A stretch of DNA of 64,000 bases, from positions 3,234,416 through 3,298,415 of the forward strand of contig CP073693.1 in the NCBI GenBank assembly GCA_018228645.1. The letters are read 5' to 3'. The notes beneath the pieces are model-generated. The model saw only the letters and a list, made by a program, of their open reading frames with translations. It was not told the DNA's origin and did not search any database. How positions within the stretch are numbered: the stretch's first letter is position 1; every line of letters starts with the position of its first letter. Positions 55,036-63,312 of this stretch are shown in pieces. Made by a program: the position numbers and the translations under genes. Origin of the DNA: Clostridiaceae bacterium Marseille-Q4143. Lineage in GTDB: Bacteria; Bacillota; Clostridia; Lachnospirales; Lachnospiraceae.

Positions 55036-55696
55036 GCTTCTTCACTACTTCGCCCTGTTTCTTATAAATAGAATGTGCCGGCACTACACCTCTTACGGAA
55101 GACAACGGATAAATATTGCTCTGTCTACCGATCACCGTACCCGGGTTCAGGACAGAACCGCATCCAACTTCTACATTGTCACCGATCATGGCACCAAATT
55201 TTTTGATACCGGTCTCAATATCTCCCTCCGGTGTATGTACTTTCACCAGATGTTTATCAGATTTTACATTGGACGTGATGGAACCCGCTCCCATATGTGC
55301 CTTGTATCCAAGAATAGAATCACCCACATAGTTGTAATGGGGAACCTGTACTTTATTGAAAAGCACCACATTTTTCAGTTCGGTGGAATTGCCGACCACA
55401 GCCCCTTCGCCTACCAGTGCGTTACCGCGGATAAATGCACAGTGACGCACCTCTGCTTCTTTTCCGATGATGGCCGGTCCATGTATATAAGCGCTTGGAA
55501 ATACATTGGCAGATTTTGCAATCCATACATCCTCGCCTACTTTGTCATACTCCTCCGGATCCAGGGCTGCACCTAATTTTTTGATAAATTCACCGATTTT
55601 CGGAAGTGCCTCCCACGGATAGGTCAGACCGTCAAAAAGCTCTGCTGCGATCGTCTCGTTTAAGTCATACAGATCCTGAATGGTAATGTTGCTCAT
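55025..55696 (-). CDS. Left-handed beta-helix (hexapeptide) acyltransferase/GlmU-like protein
   Basis: 223 residues from the ATG at 55696 (AAGGAG upstream). From ~60 onward repeated hexapeptide turns (AFIRGNALVGEGAVVGNSTELKN is part of this) form a left-handed beta-helix as in GlmU C-terminal domains. No nucleotidyltransferase domain is present. It probably acylates or binds a sugar nucleotide; substrate unknown. Four bases separate it from topB. Confidence 0.82.
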   Translation of the reverse strand: MSNITIQDLYDLNETIAAELFDGLTYPWEALPKIGEFIKKLGAALDPEEYDKVGEDVWIAKSANVFPSAYIHGPAIIGKEAEVRHCAFIRGNALVGEGAVVGNSTELKNVVLFNKVQVPHYNYVGDSILGYKAHMGAGSITSNVKSDKHLVKVHTPEGDIETGIKKFGAMIGDNVEVGCGSVLNPGTVIGRQSNIYPLSSVRGVVPAHSIYKKQGEVVKKHED

Positions 55697-55700
55697 ACTG

Positions 55701-57734
55701 TTATTCTCCTTTTTGCTTTGTTGGGGTTTTCTCTGTCTTTTTATAATATGCTGCTGCCGCCTCAAAATAAGGCCTCATGGCAAAATGCTGTCGGCTTCCC
55801 AGCACCTGCTCCGTTCTGCTGCGGACAAAATGTTCCAGTTTTCCCATATATTCATCCTGGGTAATCTGGCCTTCCGCCACATAGGTAAGTCCCTTTTCCC
55901 AGCTGGCGGTCAGCTCCGGATTCAAAAGGGACCGGATGGATACGCTGACCACGTCGAAAATATTTTCGCCCAGCAGAGTGGGGGTGATGATCTGTGTTTT
56001 TTTATTTAACGCAATATATTTATTGTTCACCAGCTTTTTCAAAATCTCTGCTCTGGTTGCGCTGGTGCCGATGCCGCTTCCCTTGATCTGTGCACGCAGA
56101 TCCTCATCTTCAATAAGCTGTCCTGCATTTTCCATGGCCAGAATCATGGAACCGGAATTATAACGCTTGGGCGGAGAGGTCTCTCCCTCCTTGATCTTCG
56201 CATTCTTCACCGCAAGCTTCATGCCTTTCCGAAGCTTCATCAAAAGCTCCAGCGTGGAAGCATCTCCTCCGGTCTCCTCCTCTTCCCCTGCATCGTCCTT
56301 TTTCTTCTTGAACTCCAGGGCTTTCGGCGCGATTTTGAGGTATCCTTCCTCCATGAGAATCCGGAAATTCGCAAAAAATTTCTCCGTTCCCATACAGGTC
56401 ACCAGCGCTGCCTTCTGATACACCGCCGGCGGATAGAAAATGCTTAAAAATCTTCTCACAATCAGCTCATAGACCTGCTGTCCGGTCTGTGACACACTTC
56501 GAAGCGCTCCAAATCCCTGACCAGTAGGAATAATTGCATAATGATCGGTAATCTGCTTGTCATTGGTGTAGCGGCTCTTTCCAATCCCCTGCCAGGATTT
56601 TTTCTCCAGAATCTCAGCCGCTGCTTCTGCCAGCGGCTGATAATTCCGTAAGCCACCGATATTTTTATAAATCTCCTTTGCCACCGCCGTGGATAACACA
56701 CGGGCGTCCGTTCGAGGATAAGTCACCAGCTTCTTCTCATAGAGCTCCTGGGTGATCTTCAGTGTCTCATCCGGACTGATCTTGAACCGCTTGGAACACT
56801 CATTCTGAAGCTCTGCCAGGTTAAATAAAAGCGGCGCATAGCGGGTCTCTTTCTTCCGCTCGATGGAGACAAGCTCCGCCTCCTGAGGTTCCATGGCTTT
56901 TAATTTGTGAATCAGGGCTTTCGCGTCCTCTTCTTTTTTGAAACCATTTTCCTTATAAAGAAGCGGCGACTGATAGTAAGCGCTTCCTTCCACAGCACGC
57001 CATTCTCCGTCAAAGGGTTTTCCACCCAGATCCTGTACCAGCAGTACCCGGTAAAACGGTGTCTTTACAAAGCTTCGGATCTCCCGTTCTCTTCGAACCA
57101 CCATACCAAGAACACAGGTCATAACCCGACCCACGGAGATCACCGTGTATTTAGTGTTCTGAAAGCTGGAAATAGCTCTTCCGTACTGTAAAGTAAGCAG
57201 TCGGGAGAAGTTGATTCCCATCAGGTAATCTTCTTTGGCACGTAGGTATGCGGCTCCCGCCAGATTATCATACTCGGACAGGTCTTTTGCTTCCCGGATG
57301 CCGCGCAGGATCTCCTCTTCCGTCTGGGAATCGATCCAGACTCTCCGGCGTTCTTTGTCTTTCACACCTGCCATCTGTTCTACCAGACGGTAAATGTATT
57401 CTCCTTCCCGTCCGGAGTCCGTACAGACGTAAATACATGTCACATCCGGCCGGTTCAGAAGTCCGCTCACGATCTGAAACTGCTTCTTTACACTGCCGAT
57501 GACCTCATATTTCCATTCTGTGGGAAGAAACGGCAAGGTCTCCAAGGACCAGCGTTTGTATTTTTCATCGTAGACTTCCGGGTAACTCATGGTTACCAGA
57601 TGACCCACGCACCAGGTCACGATGGCCTCATCGGATTCGAGGTAGCCATCTTTTCTCGCCATATTCAGTTTCAGTGCTTTTGCGAATTCCTGCGCCACGC
57701 TGGGCTTCTCCGCAATATATAAAGATTTATTCAT
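55701..57734 (-). CDS. topB: DNA topoisomerase III
   Basis: 677 residues. Toprim domain at the start (YIAEKPSVAQEFAKAL and CTDSGREGEYIYRL with acidic residues); the active-site Tyr is in KLVTYPRTDARVLS near residue 310. C-terminal part ends in a basic tail. A type IA topoisomerase that decatenates DNA. Chromosomal copies are common in Clostridia; similar topB genes also occur on conjugative elements, but no such element is around it. Confidence 0.95.
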   Translation of the reverse strand: MNKSLYIAEKPSVAQEFAKALKLNMARKDGYLESDEAIVTWCVGHLVTMSYPEVYDEKYKRWSLETLPFLPTEWKYEVIGSVKKQFQIVSGLLNRPDVTCIYVCTDSGREGEYIYRLVEQMAGVKDKERRRVWIDSQTEEEILRGIREAKDLSEYDNLAGAAYLRAKEDYLMGINFSRLLTLQYGRAISSFQNTKYTVISVGRVMTCVLGMVVRREREIRSFVKTPFYRVLLVQDLGGKPFDGEWRAVEGSAYYQSPLLYKENGFKKEEDAKALIHKLKAMEPQEAELVSIERKKETRYAPLLFNLAELQNECSKRFKISPDETLKITQELYEKKLVTYPRTDARVLSTAVAKEIYKNIGGLRNYQPLAEAAAEILEKKSWQGIGKSRYTNDKQITDHYAIIPTGQGFGALRSVSQTGQQVYELIVRRFLSIFYPPAVYQKAALVTCMGTEKFFANFRILMEEGYLKIAPKALEFKKKKDDAGEEEETGGDASTLELLMKLRKGMKLAVKNAKIKEGETSPPKRYNSGSMILAMENAGQLIEDEDLRAQIKGSGIGTSATRAEILKKLVNNKYIALNKKTQIITPTLLGENIFDVVSVSIRSLLNPELTASWEKGLTYVAEGQITQDEYMGKLEHFVRSRTEQVLGSRQHFAMRPYFEAAAAYYKKTEKTPTKQKGE

Positions 57735-57783
57735 AGGTACTACACTTTCTCATTCTTTGCCATGTGCAATTGTAACATACTTA

Positions 57784-57792
57784 TGCTATAAT
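57784..57792 (+). promoter_or_regulatory. Extended -10 promoter before the fold-back element
   Basis: TGCTATAAT is a perfect extended -10; no convincing -35 at 17 bp. Transcription would begin near 57799, at a small GATGTA/TACATC hairpin, and pass the fold-back element into tmcAL. Confidence 0.6.
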
Positions 57793-57836
57793 GTCCATGA
57801 TGTAGGGGCTTCTCCATGTCTACATCAGTGGCTGAA

Positions 57837-57999
57837 GGGCCAGGCGGGATGGTCATGATATTCTGTGAGCGGAACCGCTCGCGCTAAGTCCTCGATCCAG
57901 CGGTACTAACACTCAACCATCGTCTTCGACTCGTTTTCGTGAAGTACCGGGACTGCGGACGTTCCTTTCACAGAATATCATGACCATCCCGCTTGGCCC
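57837..57999 (+). ncRNA. 163-nt fold-back element, candidate structured RNA in the tmcAL leader
   Basis: Two arms, 57837-57868 and 57968-57999, are complementary over 32 bp with only one G-U pair. The 99-nt interior continues the fold: GGAAC/GTTCC, AGTCC (57887-57891) with GGACT (57950-57954), and CGGTACT with AGTACCG around a loop. No reading frame or U-tract follows, so it is neither a gene nor a simple terminator. An extended -10 lies ~45 bp upstream on the plus strand. I cannot match it to a known RNA class; it could also be a small fold-back DNA repeat. Confidence 0.7.
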
Positions 58000-58028
58000 C
58001 TGCACTATTATTTCCAGGGAGTACTTTC

Positions 58029-59207
58029 ATGAAGGTTGTAGGTATCATCGCAGAATATAATCCTTTTCATAAGGGACATCAGTTTCATTTATCGCGTGCG
58101 CGGGAATTGACCGGTGCGGACTATGTGATTGTCGTCATGAGCGGCAATTATGTACAGCGGGGAACGCCTGCCATGTTCGATAAATATACAAGGGCAGAGG
58201 CAGCTCTGCGAAGCGGTGCTGATCTGGTGCTGGAACTTCCTGTATCTGTCGCCACGGGAAGCGCCGAATACTTTGCAGCCGGTGCTGTGAAGATGCTGGC
58301 AGATACAGGAATCGTGACAGATCTCTGCTTCGGCAGTGAATGTGGTTCTCTTATGGATCTTCAGAAGCTGGCAGACATTCTGGCAGAGGAGCCGGAAGAA
58401 TATCAGATTCTCCTTCGAAAGTATTTAAAGGAGGGAATGAATTTCCCGGCTGCCCGGGCGCATGCCATGAAGGAATATGCACCGGATCTTGCCTCTGATC
58501 TTCTCGATGCGCCCAACAACCTGCTGGGGTTGGAATATTTGAAAGCGCTGAAACGGCTTCACAGCACGATCCTTCCTCATACCATTCAGCGGGAGGGAAA
58601 TGCTTACCACGACATTACCGTTACAGACGGAAGATCTGCCTCTGCCAGCGGTATCCGGGACACTCTGATGAAGAGTCAGGGTGTCTTCACTGACCGTATA
58701 TTGCAGCAGCTTCCATTTCCGGAACTCTACAAGGACTACGAAGGACTGTCACCTGTCTCGGAGAATTCCTTTTCTCTGCCCCTTTTGCAGAAACTGCGGG
58801 CATTACAGGATCAGCCACTGGAACAGTACTTTGGTGTCAGTGCAGAGCTCTCCAATCGGATCTGGAACCGTCTGGATGAATTTTCATCCTTTTCCGGTTT
58901 TACGGATCTTCTGAAAACCCGGGAACTGACCCGCACTTCCGTAAGTCGTGCACTGCTCCATGTTTTGCTGGATGTCCGCGAATATAAGCCTGCAAGTGTA
59001 TTCCGCGTACTCGGATTTCGAAAATCATCCGCCATACTGCTGAAAGAACTGAGTGCTCATGGGAATCTGCCCGTGATCACTTCCCTTTCCCAGGCTGGAA
59101 TTCCACCGAAAGAGCTCTATGCAGATCATCTTTATGAATCCGTCCGTTCCCTGCTGCACGGACGGCCCTTTCAGAATGAATACCGAAGAAAAATGCTGGT
59201 CATCTGA
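58029..59207 (+). CDS. tmcAL: tRNA(Met) cytidine acetate ligase (YlbM/TmcAL)
   Basis: 392 residues from the ATG at 58029 (GGGAG 8 nt upstream). VGIIAEYNPFHKGHQFHL is the nucleotidyltransferase-like HxGH site, and MSGNYVQRGTPAMFDKYTRAEAALRSGADLV is the highly conserved second block. It activates acetate with ATP and acetylates the wobble cytidine of elongator tRNA-Met. The KdpD-like gene follows 18 bp later, possibly co-transcribed. Confidence 0.93.
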   Translation: MKVVGIIAEYNPFHKGHQFHLSRARELTGADYVIVVMSGNYVQRGTPAMFDKYTRAEAALRSGADLVLELPVSVATGSAEYFAAGAVKMLADTGIVTDLCFGSECGSLMDLQKLADILAEEPEEYQILLRKYLKEGMNFPAARAHAMKEYAPDLASDLLDAPNNLLGLEYLKALKRLHSTILPHTIQREGNAYHDITVTDGRSASASGIRDTLMKSQGVFTDRILQQLPFPELYKDYEGLSPVSENSFSLPLLQKLRALQDQPLEQYFGVSAELSNRIWNRLDEFSSFSGFTDLLKTRELTRTSVSRALLHVLLDVREYKPASVFRVLGFRKSSAILLKELSAHGNLPVITSLSQAGIPPKELYADHLYESVRSLLHGRPFQNEYRRKMLVI

Positions 59208-59225
59208 CCACAGGAGGTTCTGCTT

Positions 59226-60392
59226 TTGAAAAATTATATCTGGAAACTGTTCACCAATTTTGTGGAACGAATTTCGCGCACCCATACCTTTCATGCCCAT
59301 TTCAGTCTGCTCTTTACCATTTGGGCCATGGCGCTGGCTACCGGGATTTCTTCCATCTACCACCATGTCAATCCTACCGGTTCTGCCAATGTGGCGTTGA
59401 TTTACATTCTGACCATTATCATAATTTCCTACCATACGGACAAATACCGGTACGGCATTATCTCCGGTATTATCAGTGTCTTTTTTATTAACTATCAGTT
59501 CACTTACCCATTTGGCCAGTTCAGCTTTGCTGTGTCCGGATATCCCTTCACCTTTATGGTCATGTACTTCATTTCTATTTTGACCAGTGCTACCACCTTC
59601 CGCATGAAAGATCAGGCACGAAAAATTAATGAAGCAGAAAAGTTTCTGGCTGAAGCAGAAAAAGAAAAGCTTCGCGCCAACCTGCTGAGGGCGGTTTCCC
59701 ATGATCTTAGAACCCCTCTCACCAGCATGATCGGAGCCAGCTCTTCTTATCTGGAAAACGAAGCCGCTCTTCCACCGAAAGAAAAACGGGAACTGGTCTC
59801 TGAAATCTATGAAGATGCCAACTGGCTGCTTCATATGGTGGAGAATCTTCTGTCCGTCACCCGGATTACCGACGGCGGAGCAAGTGTTCTGAAAAAAACA
59901 CCAGAGGCTGCAGAAGAAGTGCTCTTTGATGCAGTGTCCACTTCTCGAAAACGATACCCGGACCTGCAGATTAAGACCGTCATTCCCGATGAATTCGTAA
60001 CTGCTCCCATGGATCCGCTGCTCATAAAGCAGGTGCTCCTGAATCTCATTGAAAATGCATATTTTCATGCCCGCAGCACAAAACCGTTGGAATGTACCTT
60101 AAGCAGTACCGAAGATGCCATCAAATTCTGCATCCGTGACTATGGAACCGGAATTGCCCCGGACCGTCTGTCAGGTATCTTTGACGCGGTTCCGTCTGCT
60201 CCCAGCTCTGCTGCATCCACTGTGGATACCCGCAAAGGCATGGGCATTGGGCTTTCTATTTGCAAAGCCATCGTCAATGCCCATAACGGGGAGATTACCG
60301 CACGCAATCTCACCGAAGGAGCTGAATTCTGTTTTACTATTCCGAAGGAGGAAATCCATCATGAAACCTACGATCCGAATCCTCGTCATTGA
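59226..60392 (+). CDS. KdpD-like sensor histidine kinase without the N-terminal KdpD domain
   Basis: 388 residues from a TTG at 59226 with AGGAGG 7 nt upstream. Four membrane helices (~25-125, DUF4118-like) precede HisKA (AVSHDLRTPLTSMIG) and HATPase_c (NLIENAYFHA, YGTGIAPD, GMGIGLSICKA). It matches the C-terminal half of KdpD; the N-terminal KdpD/USP part is lacking. It overlaps the regulator gene by 32 bp. No kdpFABC operon is nearby, so targets are unknown; potassium or osmotic sensing is an inference. Confidence 0.88.
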   Translation: MKNYIWKLFTNFVERISRTHTFHAHFSLLFTIWAMALATGISSIYHHVNPTGSANVALIYILTIIIISYHTDKYRYGIISGIISVFFINYQFTYPFGQFSFAVSGYPFTFMVMYFISILTSATTFRMKDQARKINEAEKFLAEAEKEKLRANLLRAVSHDLRTPLTSMIGASSSYLENEAALPPKEKRELVSEIYEDANWLLHMVENLLSVTRITDGGASVLKKTPEAAEEVLFDAVSTSRKRYPDLQIKTVIPDEFVTAPMDPLLIKQVLLNLIENAYFHARSTKPLECTLSSTEDAIKFCIRDYGTGIAPDRLSGIFDAVPSAPSSAASTVDTRKGMGIGLSICKAIVNAHNGEITARNLTEGAEFCFTIPKEEIHHETYDPNPRH

Positions 60393-61068
60393 AGATGAGC
60401 GAAATATTCTGAGCTTTATTACTTCTGTCCTGGAATCTCAAAACTACCAGGTAATTTCTGCTTCAAACGCTACGGAAGGACTTTCCCAAGCCGCTTCTTC
60501 CACGCCTGATCTGATCCTTTTAGATCTGGGACTTCCAGATCTGGATGGAACAGAAGTGATTCAGAAAATAAGAACCTGGTCCGCAGTTCCCATTCTCGTG
60601 ATCTCTGCCCGTACTCAGGAGCAGGACAAGGTACTTGCACTGGATCTGGGCGCTGATGACTACATCACAAAACCCTTTGGCAATTCCGAGCTTCTGGCAA
60701 GAATTCGGACAGCCCTCCGCCATACCATGCAGCACCAGACAGGCAGCGATCCGCTCCTCCATCCCTATCACCATAGCGGACTGACCATTGATTTTGAAAA
60801 ACGACTGGTCACCAGAGACGAAACGGACATCCATCTGACTCAGAACGAATACAAAATCGTGGCGCTTCTGGCTCAGAACAGTGGCCGCGTACTCACTTAT
60901 GATAAACTGATTGAATATGTATGGGGACCTTATTCCGAAAATGACAACACCAGTCTCCGGGTACATATGGCAAATATCCGAAGAAAACTGGAGCCAAACC
61001 CTGCAGAGCCAATTTATCTTTTTACTGAAATCGGAGTTGGCTACCGCATGGCAGAAGAAGACACATAA
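60361..61068 (+). CDS. KdpE-like OmpR-family response regulator
   Basis: 235 residues from the ATG at 60361 (AGGAGG just upstream). Receiver: VIEDERNIL, Asp in LLDLGLPDLDG, KPFGN; winged-helix domain with LTQNEYKIVALLAQNSGRVLTYDKL and LRVHMANIRRKLE, close to KdpE. The 3' end faces an opposing, riboswitch-controlled transcription unit (61069-61572). Confidence 0.92.
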   Translation: MKPTIRILVIEDERNILSFITSVLESQNYQVISASNATEGLSQAASSTPDLILLDLGLPDLDGTEVIQKIRTWSAVPILVISARTQEQDKVLALDLGADDYITKPFGNSELLARIRTALRHTMQHQTGSDPLLHPYHHSGLTIDFEKRLVTRDETDIHLTQNEYKIVALLAQNSGRVLTYDKLIEYVWGPYSENDNTSLRVHMANIRRKLEPNPAEPIYLFTEIGVGYRMAEEDT

Positions 61069-61082
61069 GATGTGCTGATAAT

Positions 61083-61136
61083 AATGACCCCTCCGGGAGG
61101 CAGGATGTTCAGGAACCTGCGCCCGGAGGGGTCATT
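61083..61136. repeat. Long hairpin between the kdpE-like gene and the orphan riboswitch
   Basis: A perfect 15-bp stem AATGACCCCTCCGGG / CCCGGAGGGGTCATT with an inner GCAGG/CCTGC stem. Neither strand has a U-tract directly after it. It may still stop transcription from the kdpE-like gene or the opposing transcript. Confidence 0.75.
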
Positions 61137-61240
61137 GTCTGTTGCTGGACTGATGTGCCATTCATATGCGATGAATATGGAGGATAACGCATATACACCA
61201 GTCATATATTCGTGCATTCTGCATGAGATTTCACATAAAT

Positions 61241-61272
61241 AAAAAACTGCCGCTATAACCCACAAGCCGACA
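61241..61272 (-). terminator. Terminator downstream of the orphan cobalamin aptamer
   Basis: Minus-strand TGTCGGCT ... AGCGGCA hairpin (one bulged G, 10-nt loop) followed by GTTTTTTATTT. Confidence 0.6.
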
Positions 61273-61319
61273 TTTCGCAAAATGAAGTGCGCCATTCACT
61301 CCATCTGTTGGATGTTAAG

Positions 61320-61515
61320 CCTTGCTCGGAAGCTCATCTCATATACCAAGCAGGTTTCCTGACTTACGGATACCAACGTCTGTCCTCCCCTTCTCACATG
61401 TATGATTGGGTTATGCAATGGGATTTTGAAAACAGACTCTCCGAATACAGTGACCGGATCGCTCAGGACTCACACCTGATTCCCTTTTCGTACCTGTTGT
61501 ATGGTAGGTACGCAC
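61320..61515 (-). promoter_or_regulatory. Orphan cobalamin riboswitch
   Basis: Minus-strand order of conserved blocks: GGGAATCAGGTG, CGATCCGGTCACTGT, CCATTG, ATGTGAGAAGG and the B12 box AGTCAGGAAACCTGC (61350-61364 complement), then GAGCTTCCGAG as in the operon riboswitch. A 6-bp GTACCT/AGGTAC hairpin precedes it. Downstream on the same strand there is no B12 gene, only the terminator and the antisense of the kdpE-like gene. Confidence 0.92.
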
Positions 61516-61543
61516 TTGATACAGCACTCTCTGCACATTTTTG

Positions 61544-61572
61544 ATTATAGACGACAGCAGCCGAACTGTCAA
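61544..61572 (-). promoter_or_regulatory. Perfect consensus promoter of the orphan riboswitch
   Basis: Minus-strand TTGACA (61567-61572), exactly 17 bp, TATAAT (61544-61549); start expected near 61537. Confidence 0.88.
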
Positions 61573-61638
61573 GAGTTTTGGGATAATTTTCCCAATTTTC
61601 TTTTCCAGCCCGGCTGTTTCATTGGCAATTATTACCTT

Positions 61639-63003
61639 TTAGTTCTTAAAACTGTGAATCGGAGCCGGTATTCTTCCGGTTCTTCCTACAAATGCGTCGC
61701 AGGAGAAATTATTTACCGGCATGATCGGTGCATAGCCAAGCAATCCACCAAACTCTACCATCTCACCTACACCTTTTCCGATAACCGGAATCAGACGAAC
61801 TGCCGTTGTCTTCTGGTTAACCATACCGATTGCCATCTCGTCAGCAATAATACCAGAAATGGTAGTTGCTTTTGTGTCACCCGGAATAGCAATCATATCA
61901 AGACCTACAGAGCAGACACAGGTCATAGCTTCCAATTTTTCCAACGTAAGTGCTCCCGCCTGTACGGCATCAATCATTCCCTGATCTTCACTGACCGGAA
62001 TAAATGCACCGCTTAAGCCGCCTACATAAGAAGATGCCATAACGCCGCCCTTCTTTACCTGGTCATTTAAAAGCGCCAGAGCTGCAGTGGTACCCGGTGC
62101 TCCTGCATGCTCCAGACCAATCTCCTCCAGAATCTCAGCGACGCTGTCTCCAATGGCCGGAGTCGGTGCCAGCGAAAGATCGATAATACCGAATGGAATT
62201 CCCATTCTTCTGGATGCTTCCTGAGCTACCAGCTGACCAACACGGGTAATCTTAAATGCAGTTTTCTTAATCGTCTCACAAAGTACCTCAAAATTTTCTC
62301 CACGAACCTGGGAAAGGGCCTTCTTTACAACACCAGGACCACTGACACCCACATTGATGACAGCATCTCCCTCAGTTACTCCATGGAAAGCACCTGCCAT
62401 GAACGGGTTATCATCTGGTGCATTGCAGAAAATAACCAGCTTTGCACAGCCAAGAGAATCATTCTCCTTCGTCATTTCTGCAGTTTCTTTTACAATTTCA
62501 CCCATCAGACGGACTGCATCCATATCAATACCGGTCTTGGTGGAACCCACATTGACAGAACTGCAGACACGTTCCGTCTCTGCCAGTGCCTTCGGGATGG
62601 CACGCATAAGAAGCTCGTCACTCTTCGTCATTCCCTTGGAAACCAGTGCAGAAAATCCGCCCAGGAAGTTAACGCCTACCGTATGGGCTGCCTTATCCAG
62701 CACCTTTGCAATCTCCACATAATCATCCGGTGTCTTGCAGGCCGGTCCACCGACCAGAGCAATCGGAGTTACGGAAATACGTTTATTAACAATGGGAATT
62801 CCGTACTGCGCCTCGATGGATTTTCCAGTGGATACCAGATCTTTGGCCATCGTGGTGATCTTCTCATAAATATTTTTCTTCAAAATCTCAAGGTCAGAAT
62901 CAATGCAGTCCAGAAGGCTAATGCCCAGCGTAATGGTACGTACATCCAGATTCTCTTCCTCGATCATTTTATTGGTCTCAAGAACTTCTGTAATATTGAT
63001 CAT
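61639..63003 (-). CDS. UPF0210 (PFL family, DUF711) protein
   Basis: 454 residues. The conserved blocks [46 protein letters not shown] and [24 protein letters not shown] identify the family, whose members have a glycyl-radical-enzyme-like fold without the known glycine radical function; biochemical role unknown. It is found with an ACT-domain gene in most Firmicutes, as here (17 bp gap). Confidence 0.95.
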   Translation of the reverse strand: MINITEVLETNKMIEEENLDVRTITLGISLLDCIDSDLEILKKNIYEKITTMAKDLVSTGKSIEAQYGIPIVNKRISVTPIALVGGPACKTPDDYVEIAKVLDKAAHTVGVNFLGGFSALVSKGMTKSDELLMRAIPKALAETERVCSSVNVGSTKTGIDMDAVRLMGEIVKETAEMTKENDSLGCAKLVIFCNAPDDNPFMAGAFHGVTEGDAVINVGVSGPGVVKKALSQVRGENFEVLCETIKKTAFKITRVGQLVAQEASRRMGIPFGIIDLSLAPTPAIGDSVAEILEEIGLEHAGAPGTTAALALLNDQVKKGGVMASSYVGGLSGAFIPVSEDQGMIDAVQAGALTLEKLEAMTCVCSVGLDMIAIPGDTKATTISGIIADEMAIGMVNQKTTAVRLIPVIGKGVGEMVEFGGLLGYAPIMPVNNFSCDAFVGRTGRIPAPIHSFKN

Positions 63004-63020
63004 AGTCTTCTTATCTCTCC

Positions 63021-63293
63021 TTAGATACGATGCATCATGTTAAAGATATCTTCATGCTGACAGCGGATCACTACGCCGATCTCCTGTCCCAGTGCACCGA
63101 GATCACTGGAAAGCTCTGTCACATCTCCTGCCTGTGCAGCGTCCACGATCATCATCATATTGAAATAACCGTCAACGATGGTCTGGGAAATGTCCAGAAT
63201 GTTTACCTGATGTTCTGCGAGATACGTGCAGACTTTTGCAATAATGCCTACTGTATCGTGTCCTACTACTGTGATAATAAATTTGTTTTTCAT
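63021..63293 (-). CDS. ACT-domain protein (UPF0237)
   Basis: 90 residues, a single ACT domain: [39 protein letters not shown] domains bind amino acids or similar ligands; this gene is the steady partner of UPF0210 and may regulate it. Confidence 0.93.
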   Translation of the reverse strand: MKNKFIITVVGHDTVGIIAKVCTYLAEHQVNILDISQTIVDGYFNMMMIVDAAQAGDVTELSSDLGALGQEIGVVIRCQHEDIFNMMHRI

Positions 63294-63312
63294 AGGTTCT
63301 CCTCCATATTGG

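Larger units (their letters stand above)
61069..61638 (-). other. 570-bp region with an orphan riboswitch and no convincing gene
   Basis: It contains, reading the minus strand: a perfect promoter (61544-61572), a cobalamin aptamer (61320-61515), an intrinsic terminator (61241-61272), inverted repeat ATATGCG/CGCATAT and the long hairpin at 61083-61136. The only frame of note, 61041-61295, is discussed among rejected items. Confidence 0.75.

Noticed and set aside
55701..57734. topB as part of an integrative conjugative element
   Set aside because: No relaxase, T4SS or integrase genes surround it; the TraX-like gene alone is not evidence because chromosomal copies are common.
57837..57999. Retron msr-msd or 6S RNA
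   Set aside because: No reverse transcriptase is near, and the 32-bp uninterrupted stem does not fit the 6S central bubble.
61041..61295. 84-codon minus-strand frame downstream of the orphan riboswitch
   Set aside because: It starts inside the terminator region with GGAG only 3-4 nt before the ATG, runs through the long 61083-61136 hairpin and ends antisense to the kdpE-like gene. The product resembles no family I know; treated as chance unless ribosome profiling shows otherwise.
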